Positions 1 to 10,045 of a stretch of 64,000 bases of DNA are shown in pieces. The DNA is from Helianthus annuus (Eukaryota > Streptophyta > Magnoliopsida > Asterales > Asteraceae): the NCBI RefSeq assembly GCF_002127325.2, contig NC_035444.2, positions 83,441,675-83,505,674 on the forward strand, in the 5' to 3' direction. Each line of letters begins with the position of its first letter. Positions within the stretch are counted from its first letter, which is position 1. Made by a program: the position numbers and the translations under genes. The notes beneath the pieces are model-generated. The model had not been told where the DNA came from and made no database searches. It was given only the letters and a program-made list of their open reading frames with translations.

Positions 1-2
1 TT

Positions 3-1097
3 CCCAAGTGGAAGTGGGAACAAATCTCTATGGATTTTATTACAAAATTGCCAAGAACGCCAAGAGGCCATGACACTATCTGGGTGATAGTGGATCGATT
101 AACGAAGTCAGCACACTTCTTACCTATCCGAGAGAAGGATAATACGAGCAAACTGGCCGAAATTTACATGAGAGAGATTGTTACACGCCATGGAGTACCT
201 CTCTCGATTATCTCTGATAGAGACGGAAGGTTCGTGTCAAGGATATGGCAATCCTTCCAGGAAGCTTTTGGCTCAAAGTTGAATCTGAGCACTGCGTTTC
301 ACCCACAGACCGACGGTCAAAGCGAGCGGACGATTCAGACATTGGAGGACATGCTGAGAGCATGTGTTATGGATTTGGGCGGTAGCTGGGATAAACATTT
401 GCCTCTGGTTGAGTTTTCATACAACAACAGCTACCACACCAGTATTGGTGCCGCGCCATTCGAAGCTTTATATGGGCGCAAGTGCAGATCACCGCTCTGT
501 TGGGCTGATGCAGGTGATAGACAATTGGTTGGTCCTGAAGTGGTACAGGAAACCACAGATAAGATCGCACAGATACGAGACCGCATCAGTGCGGCTCGTG
601 ACAGGCAGAAAGCCTGCGCGGATCGAAGCAGGAAACCTCTAGAGTTTGAGGTTGGTGAGATGGTTTTGTTGAAGGTATCACCCTGGAAGGGTGTGGCACG
701 CTTTGGGAAACGTGGAAAGTTGAACCCGAGGTATATTGGACCGTTCAAGATCTTGGAGAGAATCGGGTTAGTAGCATACAAGTTGGACCTACCTGCCGAA
801 CTGAATGGCGTTCACGATACATTTCATGTATCCAATCTGAAGAGAAGTCCAACACAAGATACCGTTGTCATTCCTACCGACGAAATTCATGTTGACGACA
901 CGCTCCATTTCGTTGAAGAACCTGTTGAGGTCACGGATTGGAAAGTAAACAAGACCCGCCAGAGCAGTGTCAAGCTCGTCAAAGTTCGTTGGAATGCTAG
1001 ACATGGTCCTGAATTCACCTGGGAGCGTGAGGACCAAATGAAAGAGAAATACCCCCACTTATTTCCTGAGAACCCTGCTTCTACAAGCAGAGCTTAA
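3..1097 (+). CDS. Chromovirus integrase C-terminal part with chromodomain (partial, open at left edge)
   Basis: This is the end of a Pol polyprotein. The integrase inserts cDNA into the genome, and chromodomains of this group are thought to steer insertion to heterochromatin. The frame is open from base 3 and uninterrupted to the stop at 1095. The catalytic DDE residues are visible: Asp in [12 protein letters not shown], Asp in IISDRDGRF and Glu in [10 protein letters not shown]. The GPY/F-type motif [13 protein letters not shown] follows, and the last ~65 residues ([10 protein letters not shown]... to [18 protein letters not shown]) form the chromodomain. No stop or frameshift is seen, so this is the best-preserved pol segment in the window. 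Its family is clear; its activity cannot be judged because the rest of pol is off-window. Confidence 0.95.
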   Translation, partial: PKWKWEQISMDFITKLPRTPRGHDTIWVIVDRLTKSAHFLPIREKDNTSKLAEIYMREIVTRHGVPLSIISDRDGRFVSRIWQSFQEAFGSKLNLSTAFHPQTDGQSERTIQTLEDMLRACVMDLGGSWDKHLPLVEFSYNNSYHTSIGAAPFEALYGRKCRSPLCWADAGDRQLVGPEVVQETTDKIAQIRDRISAARDRQKACADRSRKPLEFEVGEMVLLKVSPWKGVARFGKRGKLNPRYIGPFKILERIGLVAYKLDLPAELNGVHDTFHVSNLKRSPTQDTVVIPTDEIHVDDTLHFVEEPVEVTDWKVNKTRQSSVKLVKVRWNARHGPEFTWEREDQMKEKYPHLFPENPASTSRA

Positions 1098-1132
1098 AAT
1101 TTCGGGACGAAATTTTTCTAACGGGGGGAGAA

Positions 1133-4100
1133 TGTGATAACCCTCACTAAACCAGGTATCCGTACGATTTAATTAATAAATAATTGCTGCTTAATTACTG
1201 TGCTTAACTGAAATTGCTGACGAACTGCTACTTGATTTCTAGTACTTGTATATTCCTGCATCATACTTTGATTGCCGTCACTACATTATTTACAAGTTGA
1301 ACCTTAGTGACAAACATGATGCACTAAAGCACAGTAGCATTAGAACGGATAACCTATTGAACATGCTGATAAAGCCAGCATCAGGCAGACACTGCCTCTA
1401 AGGGCCTGTATGAGCCAGAAATATTTTACTACACCCATAGTGAGTGTAGGGATACAAGGGTTGTAAAACTGCGTCTCTAGGAATAAGATATAATGAATGG
1501 ATGTGCCTAAAACGTACTCTAAGCACAAGCCACAGCACTTTTAATACCATACTAGCTTCTGGCTAACTAATAAAGTGACAAAACATGAGGAAAATATTCC
1601 TGACACTTTGCAGAGTGAGTTGTGTCACTAAAAGCATTATTTACGACACTTAAAAGCTTACTTAAGCACTTTAACGGATTACTATCCAACCGAACAACCG
1701 GACTATACCCGGAACATGAAAATATTGACAAAAATATTATTGATCTTTTTCTGAGCCAGTTAGGGTCCCTGATTACCCTAACACCCGCTATAGAACCCAT
1801 CACACCACTAACCGAGTTAACCCTAAATCTAACTTGGTTTAACATAACTAAACACTAACTATCTACTTGAAATCAAACTAGAACCCCCCCCCCCTTGGGC
1901 GATCGGTCACATTGTGACCAAGTGTAGTACCATTTTGATTATTTTAATTGTTTATGCCTAATATCAAGGGGACATGTAATCCATTGGACGATGATCTTGA
2001 TTTTGTCTATAAATACCTAGCTTAAACACAAGAGATTAATCACTCACTAAACCACTCAAACACAACTCTCTCTCCCTCTACATAGCTCTCGGCCGAACAC
2101 CCCACCCTCTACACATCCATTTTCGGCTCTTGTTCATTCCATTCCAACATCACACAAGTGTTCAAGGTCACGTATTAGGAGTCATGGAGTAAACGGAAGT
2201 GGAAGGACCTCGTCATCTTGCTTTTATCCACCACATTTTCGCATAGATTCTTCCCTAGCCCCGAGCTAGAGGTATAGCACTTAAAACTCATACTCGAATC
2301 ATTCTAAGGTGGTTAATAAGATTTGTAACGGTTAAAATGCGGAAACTTGCATCTTGAATCTTTAAAGTCTACTAAAACATGAATATAGTTGGTTAAAAGC
2401 TTAATACTTGTGTAAAAGTTGTAGTACTTGGAAGTGATGATTATTTAGGCCCGATCTACGTTGTGGTAGCTCGGATCATCGTTTAACCCGACTTTGTTAA
2501 GATCATAGATCTTGACATAAGCTTGTTTCTATCGGTACAAGGGTTAAAAGGTGAAACTCTACCACACGAGAAACATGAACTTGTGTAAAAGTATTTTTAC
2601 TTGTAAAATAGTGTTTAAAACTAGCGGATCTACGTATCTGCAAGTGGTATTTTCAAGGAACCAAGTGTCGAGAAAATCATGTTTTATAAAAGACGGATAA
2701 CACACTAACAAGTGTGATTTTTACAAACCACAAGTGTATAAACACTTGTGAAATGAAAAGTTTCGACAAAATAACGATCTTTGTAAAAGTTGACAAGAAG
2801 ATGTAAAGATAGATATATCCTAAAAACGAGGTTTTTACGATAATAAGTTATTTTACACATAGATCCACAAACTATAACGGGATCTACACTATAGTTTTCG
2901 GAAAAACTACAAGTTCATGTGATTATGCAATTTACATACTTGTCGACTAGCTTGATGTGTCGGAAATTGTTTAATTGAATCAAAAAGTTGTTGAAGTGAT
3001 TTTATAAAAGAAAATGATACGCTTGAAAGCGTGGCCACCTCCAGTTACAGGGGAAACTCTGGCGAAATTTTTCTAAAATCTAACACTTAGAATTATTTAC
3101 AAGTGTTAGAACTATTTTTGATATGATTTCCAAATATATTTCGCCACGACTTATTTACTAATATTCGGAGGTGGGATTTTCACAAAACTAAACGTGATAA
3201 ATATATACTTAGTAAATATATTTTTCACCACACTGTTTATGATTATTTTGTGAAAAGACATAAATATTATTTTTAGAGTAAAAATAATATTTCGAACGAT
3301 AACAGCTCCAAAATAATACAAACGCTTACACGACAAACATATAAGTTACACCGGTAATTATTATTACCACTTAATCGTTAAAACGTAACTTACGCACTAT
3401 ACGGAAATATTCATGAACGCGTATTTTGTCAACGCATTATTTTGGAAGTATTATGTGAAGTGAAAATATAATATTTTTGAGAAAAATATTTATATTTTGG
3501 AAGTAGAAGTAAAAATATATTAAGTGGGACTTAATGATATAATACAAATACACATGTATTAAATCCCCCATCCTTGGGAAGGAGATTAATTACCAAAGTA
3601 CATGCAAAATATAAACACGAAATAGTTGTCTAACTATTTCCCAAAAACTTAAACTATAAAGCTAAGGCACGGCCATCCGTCTAATAGAATTAGCACATGT
3701 AGGTCGTTGCACAGCTGCCTGACATTCGGAGTACTTGGTATAGCGACGCACTGACTGTGAGTTCATGTCCCCCTTTTCTCTTAACTGTTTTCAGTTTTCT
3801 AAACTGCGGGGGTGAAATACATGTTACTTTGATTATGAATACTTTATACATGGTATGGTTAGCGTAAGGAGGGTTACTATTTAGATCATGTGATTGGGTA
3901 GCCGGAAACTTGAGGTCATTAATCCTCAGGGTAGGGCCGAGGGGTAGGAGCGATAGATCTATTTGGGTGTAGCGAGCCCAGTCCCAGGCCCAGCATAACG
4001 GACCTTGGGATGACTTTGTACCCGACGCATAAATCTGCTAGGTTTGAGCCTTCCTACTTGCATTTCACACATATCAATGGCCTTGCAAACCATTGGTGAT

Positions 4101-4543
4101 CTCTTTTTCCTTATTTGCTACATACCAGGATTTTTGATAAATACAAAGGTTTACTTACTCACTTACACATGAACTCGCTCAACATTATTGTTGATTTTTC
4201 AACTTACATGTATTTCAGGGAATTAAAAGATCTGGCACGGTATGGCACGTTTTCCCGCTGCACTAGTTTCCAAGGTCATCCGGGGTTTAGGGAATGTGAC
4301 TCTTTCCTGGACAAGTCACAGTCCTTAAACTGTGTTTATGTTATGTTTAAGTTGTTTTGTTTGGGAAACAATGTTATGGTTATTAGAGTGTTGTTCCGTT
4401 TAAACAATGATACTATGTTTGGTTTTAAAACTTAATGGATGATTCTTGCATGTTTTAAATTCATATAGCTTTGTTATGATTAAGCTATGGTATTAAGAAG
4501 TCACACCAAATTAACCACGCTTCCGCAAAGCCAGGGTGTGACA
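1133..4543 (+). repeat. 3' LTR of chromovirus A
   Basis: It begins TGTGATAACC right after the polypurine tract ACGGGGGGAGAA and ends GGGTGTGACA. At 3,411 bp it is long, as in Tekay-like elements. A TATA box at 2008-2015 leaves a U3 of ~875 bp and a long R/U5. A run of 11 C at 1884-1894 lies 114 bp upstream of the TATA box, and a small palindrome with arms GGTCAC/GTGACC lies between. The sequence is related, in opposite orientation, to the solo LTR at 10046-12760: both share the C-run, the motif region around CCGAACAACCGGAC, and matching ends. The open frames inside it are short and not conserved in the related LTR. Confidence 0.9.
2008..2015 (+). promoter_or_regulatory. TATA box of LTR A
   Basis: TATAAATA follows TTTTGTC and precedes a CT-rich stretch (CACAACTCTCTCTCCCTC, ~2060), typical of a plant transcription start region. 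Its position, about a quarter of the way into the LTR, matches that in the related solo LTR. Confidence 0.65.
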
Positions 4544-5993
4544 ATGTCAAAGCATCATCCTTAAAGGACTGAGACACATATTTGATAGTGTCCTTTTCAG
4601 CACATCCGTTGATATCAATGACAATCTCCATTTCGTCTAGCCACTTCATGGCATCAATAGCTCATTTCTCCCCCGTGAAGTCGCAAGGTAACAAAATATT
4701 TATACGAACCCCCCTACTTTAGAATTTTGGGATTCTTTCATGGAAACACGGTTCGATCCGCTCCTCTCACTCTTAGGGGGGTGTTTGTTTTTGTTTTAGA
4801 AAAAGCTCTTCTGACCTCTTATGTCTACGCCGCGCAGACGTTCAGCTCTGCAGACCGTTTGTTTTCTAGAAGACATTTCATTAAGAAAATGTCTTCAAAC
4901 CTCTGCGCGTCCTCTTCCCCACGCAGACATGGTCCAGTGTCTTCCCACCTCTTCCAACCTCTTCTCAAACCCTAGTATCTTCCTCCTCCCAGCTAACACC
5001 TCCACCTCCTCCATCACCACCACATCTCCGTCACCTCCCTCACCTCTGGTTGACCCGACGTCAAACCGCTAACCTGAAACAATTATCTTCACAATTCGTC
5101 CTTACCCCAATATTTTTCTCATGAACTCCACAAATTAGTAAAAAATCCAACTGCATATTTACCAATATTAAAGGGATCCCTTTATACGATTGATTTACGC
5201 ACCAACAGAAGAACTGTTGTATTGTCTCCCTCACAAAAAAACAGAGAAAGATTTGGGCCTCGATTCAACTAATTGTTGTATTATCATCATCCGCCATTAC
5301 CATATAACGTAAGCAGCTACCCACATAATTCCTCAATTTCACTTTTCATCTCTACCATTGGTACGCACAACATCTCTTCCCAAAATTGCATATCCATACG
5401 TAATTCTTTAATTTAGAAGCGGTTGGTAGGTAAAGAGTCTCTGGTGTAGATTGGCGGAGGTGATAAGTGGTGTTTGGTGTAGTGGAGATGGTGGCTGGTA
5501 TGGGACGAGGTGGTGGTTGTATTGACGGTGAAATGATGAAACGGTGGAGAGTGGTGGTGTTAAGTGAGATGTGAGAACAGACCCCCATTTTGGGGGTTTT
5601 ATTTTTTATATCTGCAGGGGTCTTTGTATACCATAAGGTTTAAAAAACAAACAGTCTTCTTCCCGCAGACTGTAGAGGTCTGGTCCACGTCTTCCCATGC
5701 AGACGTCTGCAGATGTGCTTCACAGACTGCAAACCTTTTGCATCTGAGAAAACAAGCACCACCTTAGTTGATGAGAAATGCGAGCTTTGAGTCTTATGTG
5801 TGGAAGATGGAGGGATAGATGAAGATTTAGGATTTGTTGGTCCTCGCCCTTTAAAATAAGCCATGAACTCAGCCATATCTTTGCTGAATTCAGTAGAAAT
5901 TAGGGATCGAAGGTTATCTCCTCCGCCCTCTCGGTCATCGTGCACATCATTGTCATGTCTATCGTGAGCTTCGCCAGAATTTTGGCTTGTCAT
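4544..5993 (-). pseudogene. gag of chromovirus C, broken and split by a MITE
   Basis: The N-terminal part (5993-5767) starts at ATG 5993 with MTSQNSGEAHD. It is acidic and contains a segment like the gag N-termini of this lineage (STEFSKDMAEFMAYF). After the MITE (4776-5763) the frame resumes at 4775-4544 in a degenerate state; the segment DAMKWLDEMEIVIDINGCAE followed by KYVSQSFKDDALT matches the retrotransposon gag core (RWLEKTE...C.EE.KV.YA...ALEWW). At least one in-frame stop (TGA before the AIDAMKW segment) is present and the rest is removed by the chromovirus A insertion. The identification rests on the gag core motif; the intervening ~30 codons are poorly conserved. Confidence 0.7.
4776..5763. 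mobile_element. Harbinger-like MITE with TTA target duplication
   Basis: The 988-bp insertion begins GGGGGGTGTTTGTTTTTG and ends with the near-inverted TTTTCTCAGATGC...-type terminus (AAAACAAGCACCACC on the plus strand). It is flanked on both sides by TTA, as in PIF/Harbinger/Tourist elements. Sub-terminal regions are rich in GCAGAC/GTCTGC motifs in both orientations. No transposase is encoded, so it would depend on an autonomous partner. It interrupts the gag of chromovirus C. Assignment to a superfamily is by terminal motif and TSD only. Confidence 0.6.
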
Positions 5994-6020
5994 TATGTCA
6001 ATATTTGAGCTACAAGCCAA

Positions 6021-6434
6021 CAGTAGATTTATCGTTTAGGGCGGATCAATTAAATATTGAATTTAAATATCGAGATGAACGCTTGAATATTTGTGAAGAG
6101 ATATTAAAAATTCAAAATTTCATAAATTCATAATTCCGAAATTACAATACTTGTCAAAAATGGACTTTTGGAATTAACAAAATACAACATATGTCCAATA
6201 TGGACTTTTTGAATGAAAATTACAATACAGTGTCCTCAAGGGACTTTGGGAATTATAAAAATTACGATATAAAAAGAAATAAATTATATCTTCATTTGTC
6301 TTTTCTTCCTCTTACAAGCTTGGAAAGCTTTTTATACATCTTGGTCATTCTTTTTTCGCTTCGTTGAACTTGTATTTCAATCTGTTCATTCCGCTTTTTA
6401 TTGCTTAGGTAATGGTCTCGAGAGGAACTGATGG
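6021..6434. other. Spacer between gag and the extra ORF of chromovirus C
   Basis: AT-rich sequence with no convincing coding frame. It contains about three degenerate ~45-bp repeats built on AATGGACTTTTTG followed by AATTACAATAC (about 6130-6270). It is probably the untranslated link between the extra ORF and gag. Confidence 0.5.
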
Positions 6435-7349
6435 TTAAGATGGTTGCGGTTGTGGTTGTGGAACAACCGGATATTGGTATCCATAATTTAGATAACCAGG
6501 TTTTGGATACGTGGGAGGAAAATGTGGTGGGTACAAAGCATTTTGAATGACCGTCTGCATATAGGGGTCATAAGATAGAGCTGGATAGGTGTAATCGGTA
6601 GCGGCTGCAGCATAGGAACTATCATATCCGGTTAAATTTGGATATGTGGGAATGGGGTTATCATAACCCCTAGGTGGTGGCTCCATGATAGGAGTAGTGT
6701 TGGAGGGTCAACCCATTTGGGGGTCCTCTGGTATTGGCGGGTATGATGGTGGAAGTGATGGAAGAGATTCAGACCATTCTCCAGCACGTACCGACATCCG
6801 TGCTCCGATATGGGGCTTCCTCGGTGGTAGTGGGGGTTTTTGTTGTTGTTCCACCATTTAGTGTGGTAACACCGGTGCATCATCTTGAGGAGGTGGTGGA
6901 GTTTGAGGAGATGGATATAGAGGTGTTTGTGGTTGATGTTCAGGAGTGTAATAAAATGTAAATTGATTAAAATATTGGTCCCATTCATCAGGACCATGGT
7001 ATGGCGACCCTGTATAAGAAGCAGTGTCGCTAGAAAGTTCAAATGGGTGTTGGTTGGTTTCAGAAGGTAGCATCTCCGGGTCAAAATCATTATCTAGTTG
7101 GTTTTGACTCGGGTGTGGGGAATTGAGATAATTGGATGCATGGAATGAGTCGTTGTGAGAATGGGTGTGGGAATGATGTGAATGGTTTGAATGGGAGTGG
7201 TGTGAGAATGAATGTCTAGCTGACTGTGAGGAATGGGATTGGGACTGTTGAGGTTGTGGATGCTCCGAATGGTGGGAGTGGGATGGTTGAGGTTGTGACG
7301 GTCTTCCTCGCATGGGACCTTTTCCCATTTCTCGTCTCCTTGACGGCAT
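6435..7349 (-). pseudogene. Extra ORF upstream of gag in chromovirus C (His/Pro/Gln-rich)
   Basis: A single minus-strand frame of ~304 codons from ATG 7349 to the stop near 6435, broken only by two in-frame stops (TAA at 6858 and TGA about 57 codons later). The product would start basic (MPSRRREMGKG). A low-complexity stretch of Ser-His and Gln-Pro repeats (residues ~20-75) follows, then an acidic aromatic part (EWDQYFNQFTFYYTP), and it ends Pro/Tyr/Gln-rich. I recognise no domain. It lies between the primer binding site and gag, in the same sense, so it is part of the element and not a host gene. It could be an N-terminal Gag extension or a separate accessory protein. Confidence 0.6.
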
Positions 7350-7518
7350 GCTAACCTGTCAAATATATATATATATATATCCGAAAAATCATTAATAACT
7401 ATAGGATTTTCTAGCCTAGTCTTATAGGAAGACTTTAGACACAGAATTTCCTATGGAATATGCAATTGTGATATTTGAGCTTAGACATAAAAGGCTAGTG
7501 TCTAATCTGCTCAAAGGT

Positions 7519-7531
7519 GGCTCTTATACCA
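7519..7531 (-). other. Primer binding site of chromovirus C
   Basis: On the minus strand TGGTATAAGAGCC lies a few bases downstream of the LTR end (TGGCA). It matches the plant initiator-Met tRNA primer site TGGTATCAGAGCC with one difference. This fixes the orientation of the element. Confidence 0.75.
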
Positions 7532-7534
7532 ACC

Positions 7535-9488
7535 TGCCACACCCTAATTTCCCGATAGGCCCAGACATGGGGTATATGCGTGATGATTGATATCAATAAT
7601 CACAATGCACAGCGGCATATGGGATTTTAAATTAAATTATACAAAAGTACAAACTTTAAAGTCCAAAGTTCAAAAGAATTATACAAGTTGTTTGTACTAA
7701 GATCCCCAGGCGGACCGAATGATATAAAATAAGACTTGAGAATAATAGGGTCTTTTTCCGTGAAGTTGCAAATTCCAATAATTAAAGACAAAGCAGCTCC
7801 AACCTATTCCATACTTGCTATGTAACCTACGCTTAGTCTTTTGAAAATTCGTCAGTTTTCACCGGTAAATACAATTAACCGACTCTTTTGAAAATCTTTT
7901 CAAAATGATTTTTGATACCATTTGGTATATCATTTTTAAATAACTTGGGACAAATTATATCTCTTGTTACCAGTTTTACATGCTTGTCAATATAGTTGGG
8001 GACCGAGAACTAAACGATGGTACATGATTAATCGACACACCACATTTTCAATATCATATAAATATAGTATTAGCGTCTGTCAGGTGTATACCTACACCCC
8101 GCCGTAGCGGCACGTATAATGCCCTCTACACCACATGTGTAAACCAGACAAATCCCGCCGTAGCGGCACGTATAAGGGACCACAAATATCGTGTGTATGA
8201 GTACACAGGTTATGTACATGCGTACAACAGTCATGCCATATCACTACAGTTTAGGACAAGCATGTTTACATATTGAAAACATTCATAAAACTCACATGTG
8301 TAACAGTTGCTAGCACAATAAAGTAACAATTGCTAGTACAATCAAATAACAATTGCCAGCATAATCAAGCAATAACTCTGGGTCCTGATACAACATAAGC
8401 AATCCTAGGTTAGATTATGGTACATCTAACTAGTTATTATTATGGTTGGATATTGGTTAACGCTGACTTATTTTTATTTAAGTATGGTTGATCAGTCCAT
8501 GCTAACTAAAACTTGGCTACTCAATAACTACCCTTAACAATAAATTTTAATACCTTCACTAATAATATTAATACTAATATAAGAATTACTACTAATAATA
8601 AACTAATAATAATACTACTAATTAATATAATAATTAATAATTAACTACACATAAACTTAAACAATATATCTAAATACTTTCTAAAGCATGTTGGCTCCTT
8701 GTCTTGTCTAGTGGCGGATCCAAAAACTTTTTTTACTGGGTTAGTTTTGTTAGATTCTCACTAATTCTCACTATTTTTTTTCCAAATCATACGAGGTTAT
8801 CACTAATTTTTCTCATTTTTTCTAAAACGAATGGGTTCCTGAGAACCTACAAAAGTGGCCTAGATCCGTCCCTGATCTTGTCCTCCTAGTAACTACTAAT
8901 AATGCCTAAAGGTTTATTGAGGGTTCTTGATTTTGAGTAATGGTGTTGCCGTTGGTTTTGGAAGATCTGAAATGAACCAACTATATATAGCCTAATTATA
9001 TTTGTTTTTGCTTCATCTAGAAGAAAATTAATTGGTGGTTCAGCTTTTCTTCGGAAAGAAGAAAGTTCATAATGAAAACTGTGTTTTTGTTATAAATTAT
9101 CATAATAATTACTTAATTCAAAATTTATAAAGATTTTTCATCCGTAAACTATTTCAAGTTTGTTTCATTATTTATAATATATATTTTATAATTAATTAAG
9201 CTGCTTACTTGTTTTTCTTGTATAATTTTTAAAATATAACGTTTTACAAAGTTATAAATATACTGTTAAAATAAGCATATTTTTTTTCTATGTTTTGACC
9301 TAAATTTCATTAAAAATAGAGTAGGGTCAAATATAATAAATTTTATTATTATAATGAAACGATATCTTATAATATTAAATGTTCATCTAGATATCTCACA
9401 TTTCAACTAACCATCTTACTTGTTAATTACTCATTCAATAATATATGAAATATATACTTTAAATATAATCTTATTGGTTCATAAAACA
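7535..9488 (-). repeat. 5' LTR of chromovirus C
   Basis: The inner end (plus strand TGCCACACCCTAATTT at 7535) is firm because it abuts the primer binding site. The outer end is a guess at 9488 (minus-strand TGTTTTATG). A TATA-like CTATATATAG lies at 8981-8990. The R/U5 part contains a 22-bp direct repeat (CCCGCCGTAGCGGCACGTAT core, 8098 and 8154), a TAA-rich low-complexity tract (about 8563-8645) and the hAT-like MITE. No coding capacity is seen from 7350 to 9491 apart from shadows. Confidence 0.6.
8709..8874. mobile_element. hAT-like MITE, 166 bp
   Basis: The termini TAGTGGCGGATC and, on the other strand, CAGGGACGGATC form an imperfect ~12-bp terminal inverted repeat of the CAGGGGCGGATC type seen in short plant hAT elements. 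Flanks GTCTTGTC (8701-8708) and ATCTTGTC (8875-8882) make an 8-bp target duplication with one mismatch. It has no coding capacity and lies inside the LTR of chromovirus C. Confidence 0.65.
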
Positions 9489-9505
9489 GGATGTTAAACA
9501 GCGAA

Positions 9506-9545
9506 CCCCTTACGGACCTTAAGGGTTATGGCTTACGGTCCGTAA
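9506..9545. promoter_or_regulatory. Paired CTTACGG palindromes in Tat A LTR
   Basis: CCTTACGGACCTTAAGG (one arm mutated) and CTTACGGTCCGTAAG lie about 24 bp apart. The same pair of palindromes with nearly the same spacing occurs just upstream of the TATA box in the unrelated chromovirus F LTRs (37702-37740 and the 3' copy). The function is unknown. Confidence 0.6.
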
Positions 9546-10045
9546 GAACTCTAAACATAAACCAAAAGTAAGAAGCTAAACATAAACCAAAAGTAAGAAG
9601 CTAGAATGTTAAACATAAACCAAAAGTAAGAAGCTAGAAGTTGAAAGCTGGAGGCTTCTGACGAGAAGCTGATACACCAACGGCTGGTCACATGGAGCTA
9701 AGGTTACTTTACAACCTTGGAACTTGAACCCAACAACTCAAGCTGATTAGACTTCTCCCTAAAGCACATAAAGGGGTCCTGGAGACACATAAACCTAAAA
9801 CTTACCTAAAGAGGCAAGGCTAACCCTGCAAGCAACGTCAAAGGAGGATAAGCTTACCAAGACTAGAAGGTACCAACTAGCACAAGGCTCCCTTGGGCAG
9901 AGCAATCTGCCTATAAGAGGAGAGTCTTGTTCAGCCCAAAGTAATTCCATCTCTCATTCTCTCACTCTCACTCTAAACTCTTATCCTTTCATTTCGCTTA
10001 GACTCTTAAAGATCATTCCACTGATTCTCACGCCGGAGTCCAAAC

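Larger units (their letters stand above)
1..4543 (+). mobile_element. Chromovirus A (Ty3/gypsy), 3' part
   Basis: The window opens inside the pol gene of a Ty3/gypsy chromovirus. An integrase with a C-terminal chromodomain (3-1097) is followed by a purine-rich polypurine tract (1121-1132) and a 3.4-kb 3' LTR (1133-4543). The LTR starts TGTGATAACC, ends GGGTGTGACA and abuts a different sequence at 4544. The 5' LTR, gag, PR and RT lie left of the window, so the target-site duplication cannot be checked; it would be ATGTC. The lineage is Tekay/Del-like, judged from the chromodomain and the very long LTR. The element is inserted in the gag of chromovirus C, which runs on the opposite strand. Confidence 0.93.
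4544..9488 (-). mobile_element. Chromovirus C (Ty3/gypsy), 5' half
   Basis: Read on the minus strand from right to left: a 5' LTR (about 9488 to 7535), a Met-tRNA-type primer binding site (7519-7531), an extra ORF (7349-6435), a spacer, then gag (5993 to 4544). Chromovirus A cuts gag at 4543/4544; the remainder should lie left of the window. Two MITEs sit inside it (4776-5763 and 8709-8874). The right-hand LTR limit is uncertain: I place it at CATAAAACA just before the Tat LTR starts. Confidence 0.7.

Noticed and set aside
4115..4435. 106-codon open frame inside LTR A
   Set aside because: It is not conserved in the related solo LTR and has no recognisable domain; it is expected by chance in a long LTR.
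6435..7349. His-rich ORF as a host metal-binding or nodulin-like gene
   Set aside because: It sits in sense between PBS and gag of chromovirus C, so it belongs to the element.
7362..7380. (TA)n run as an origin or promoter
   Set aside because: It is a short microsatellite in the leader of chromovirus C with no supporting motifs.
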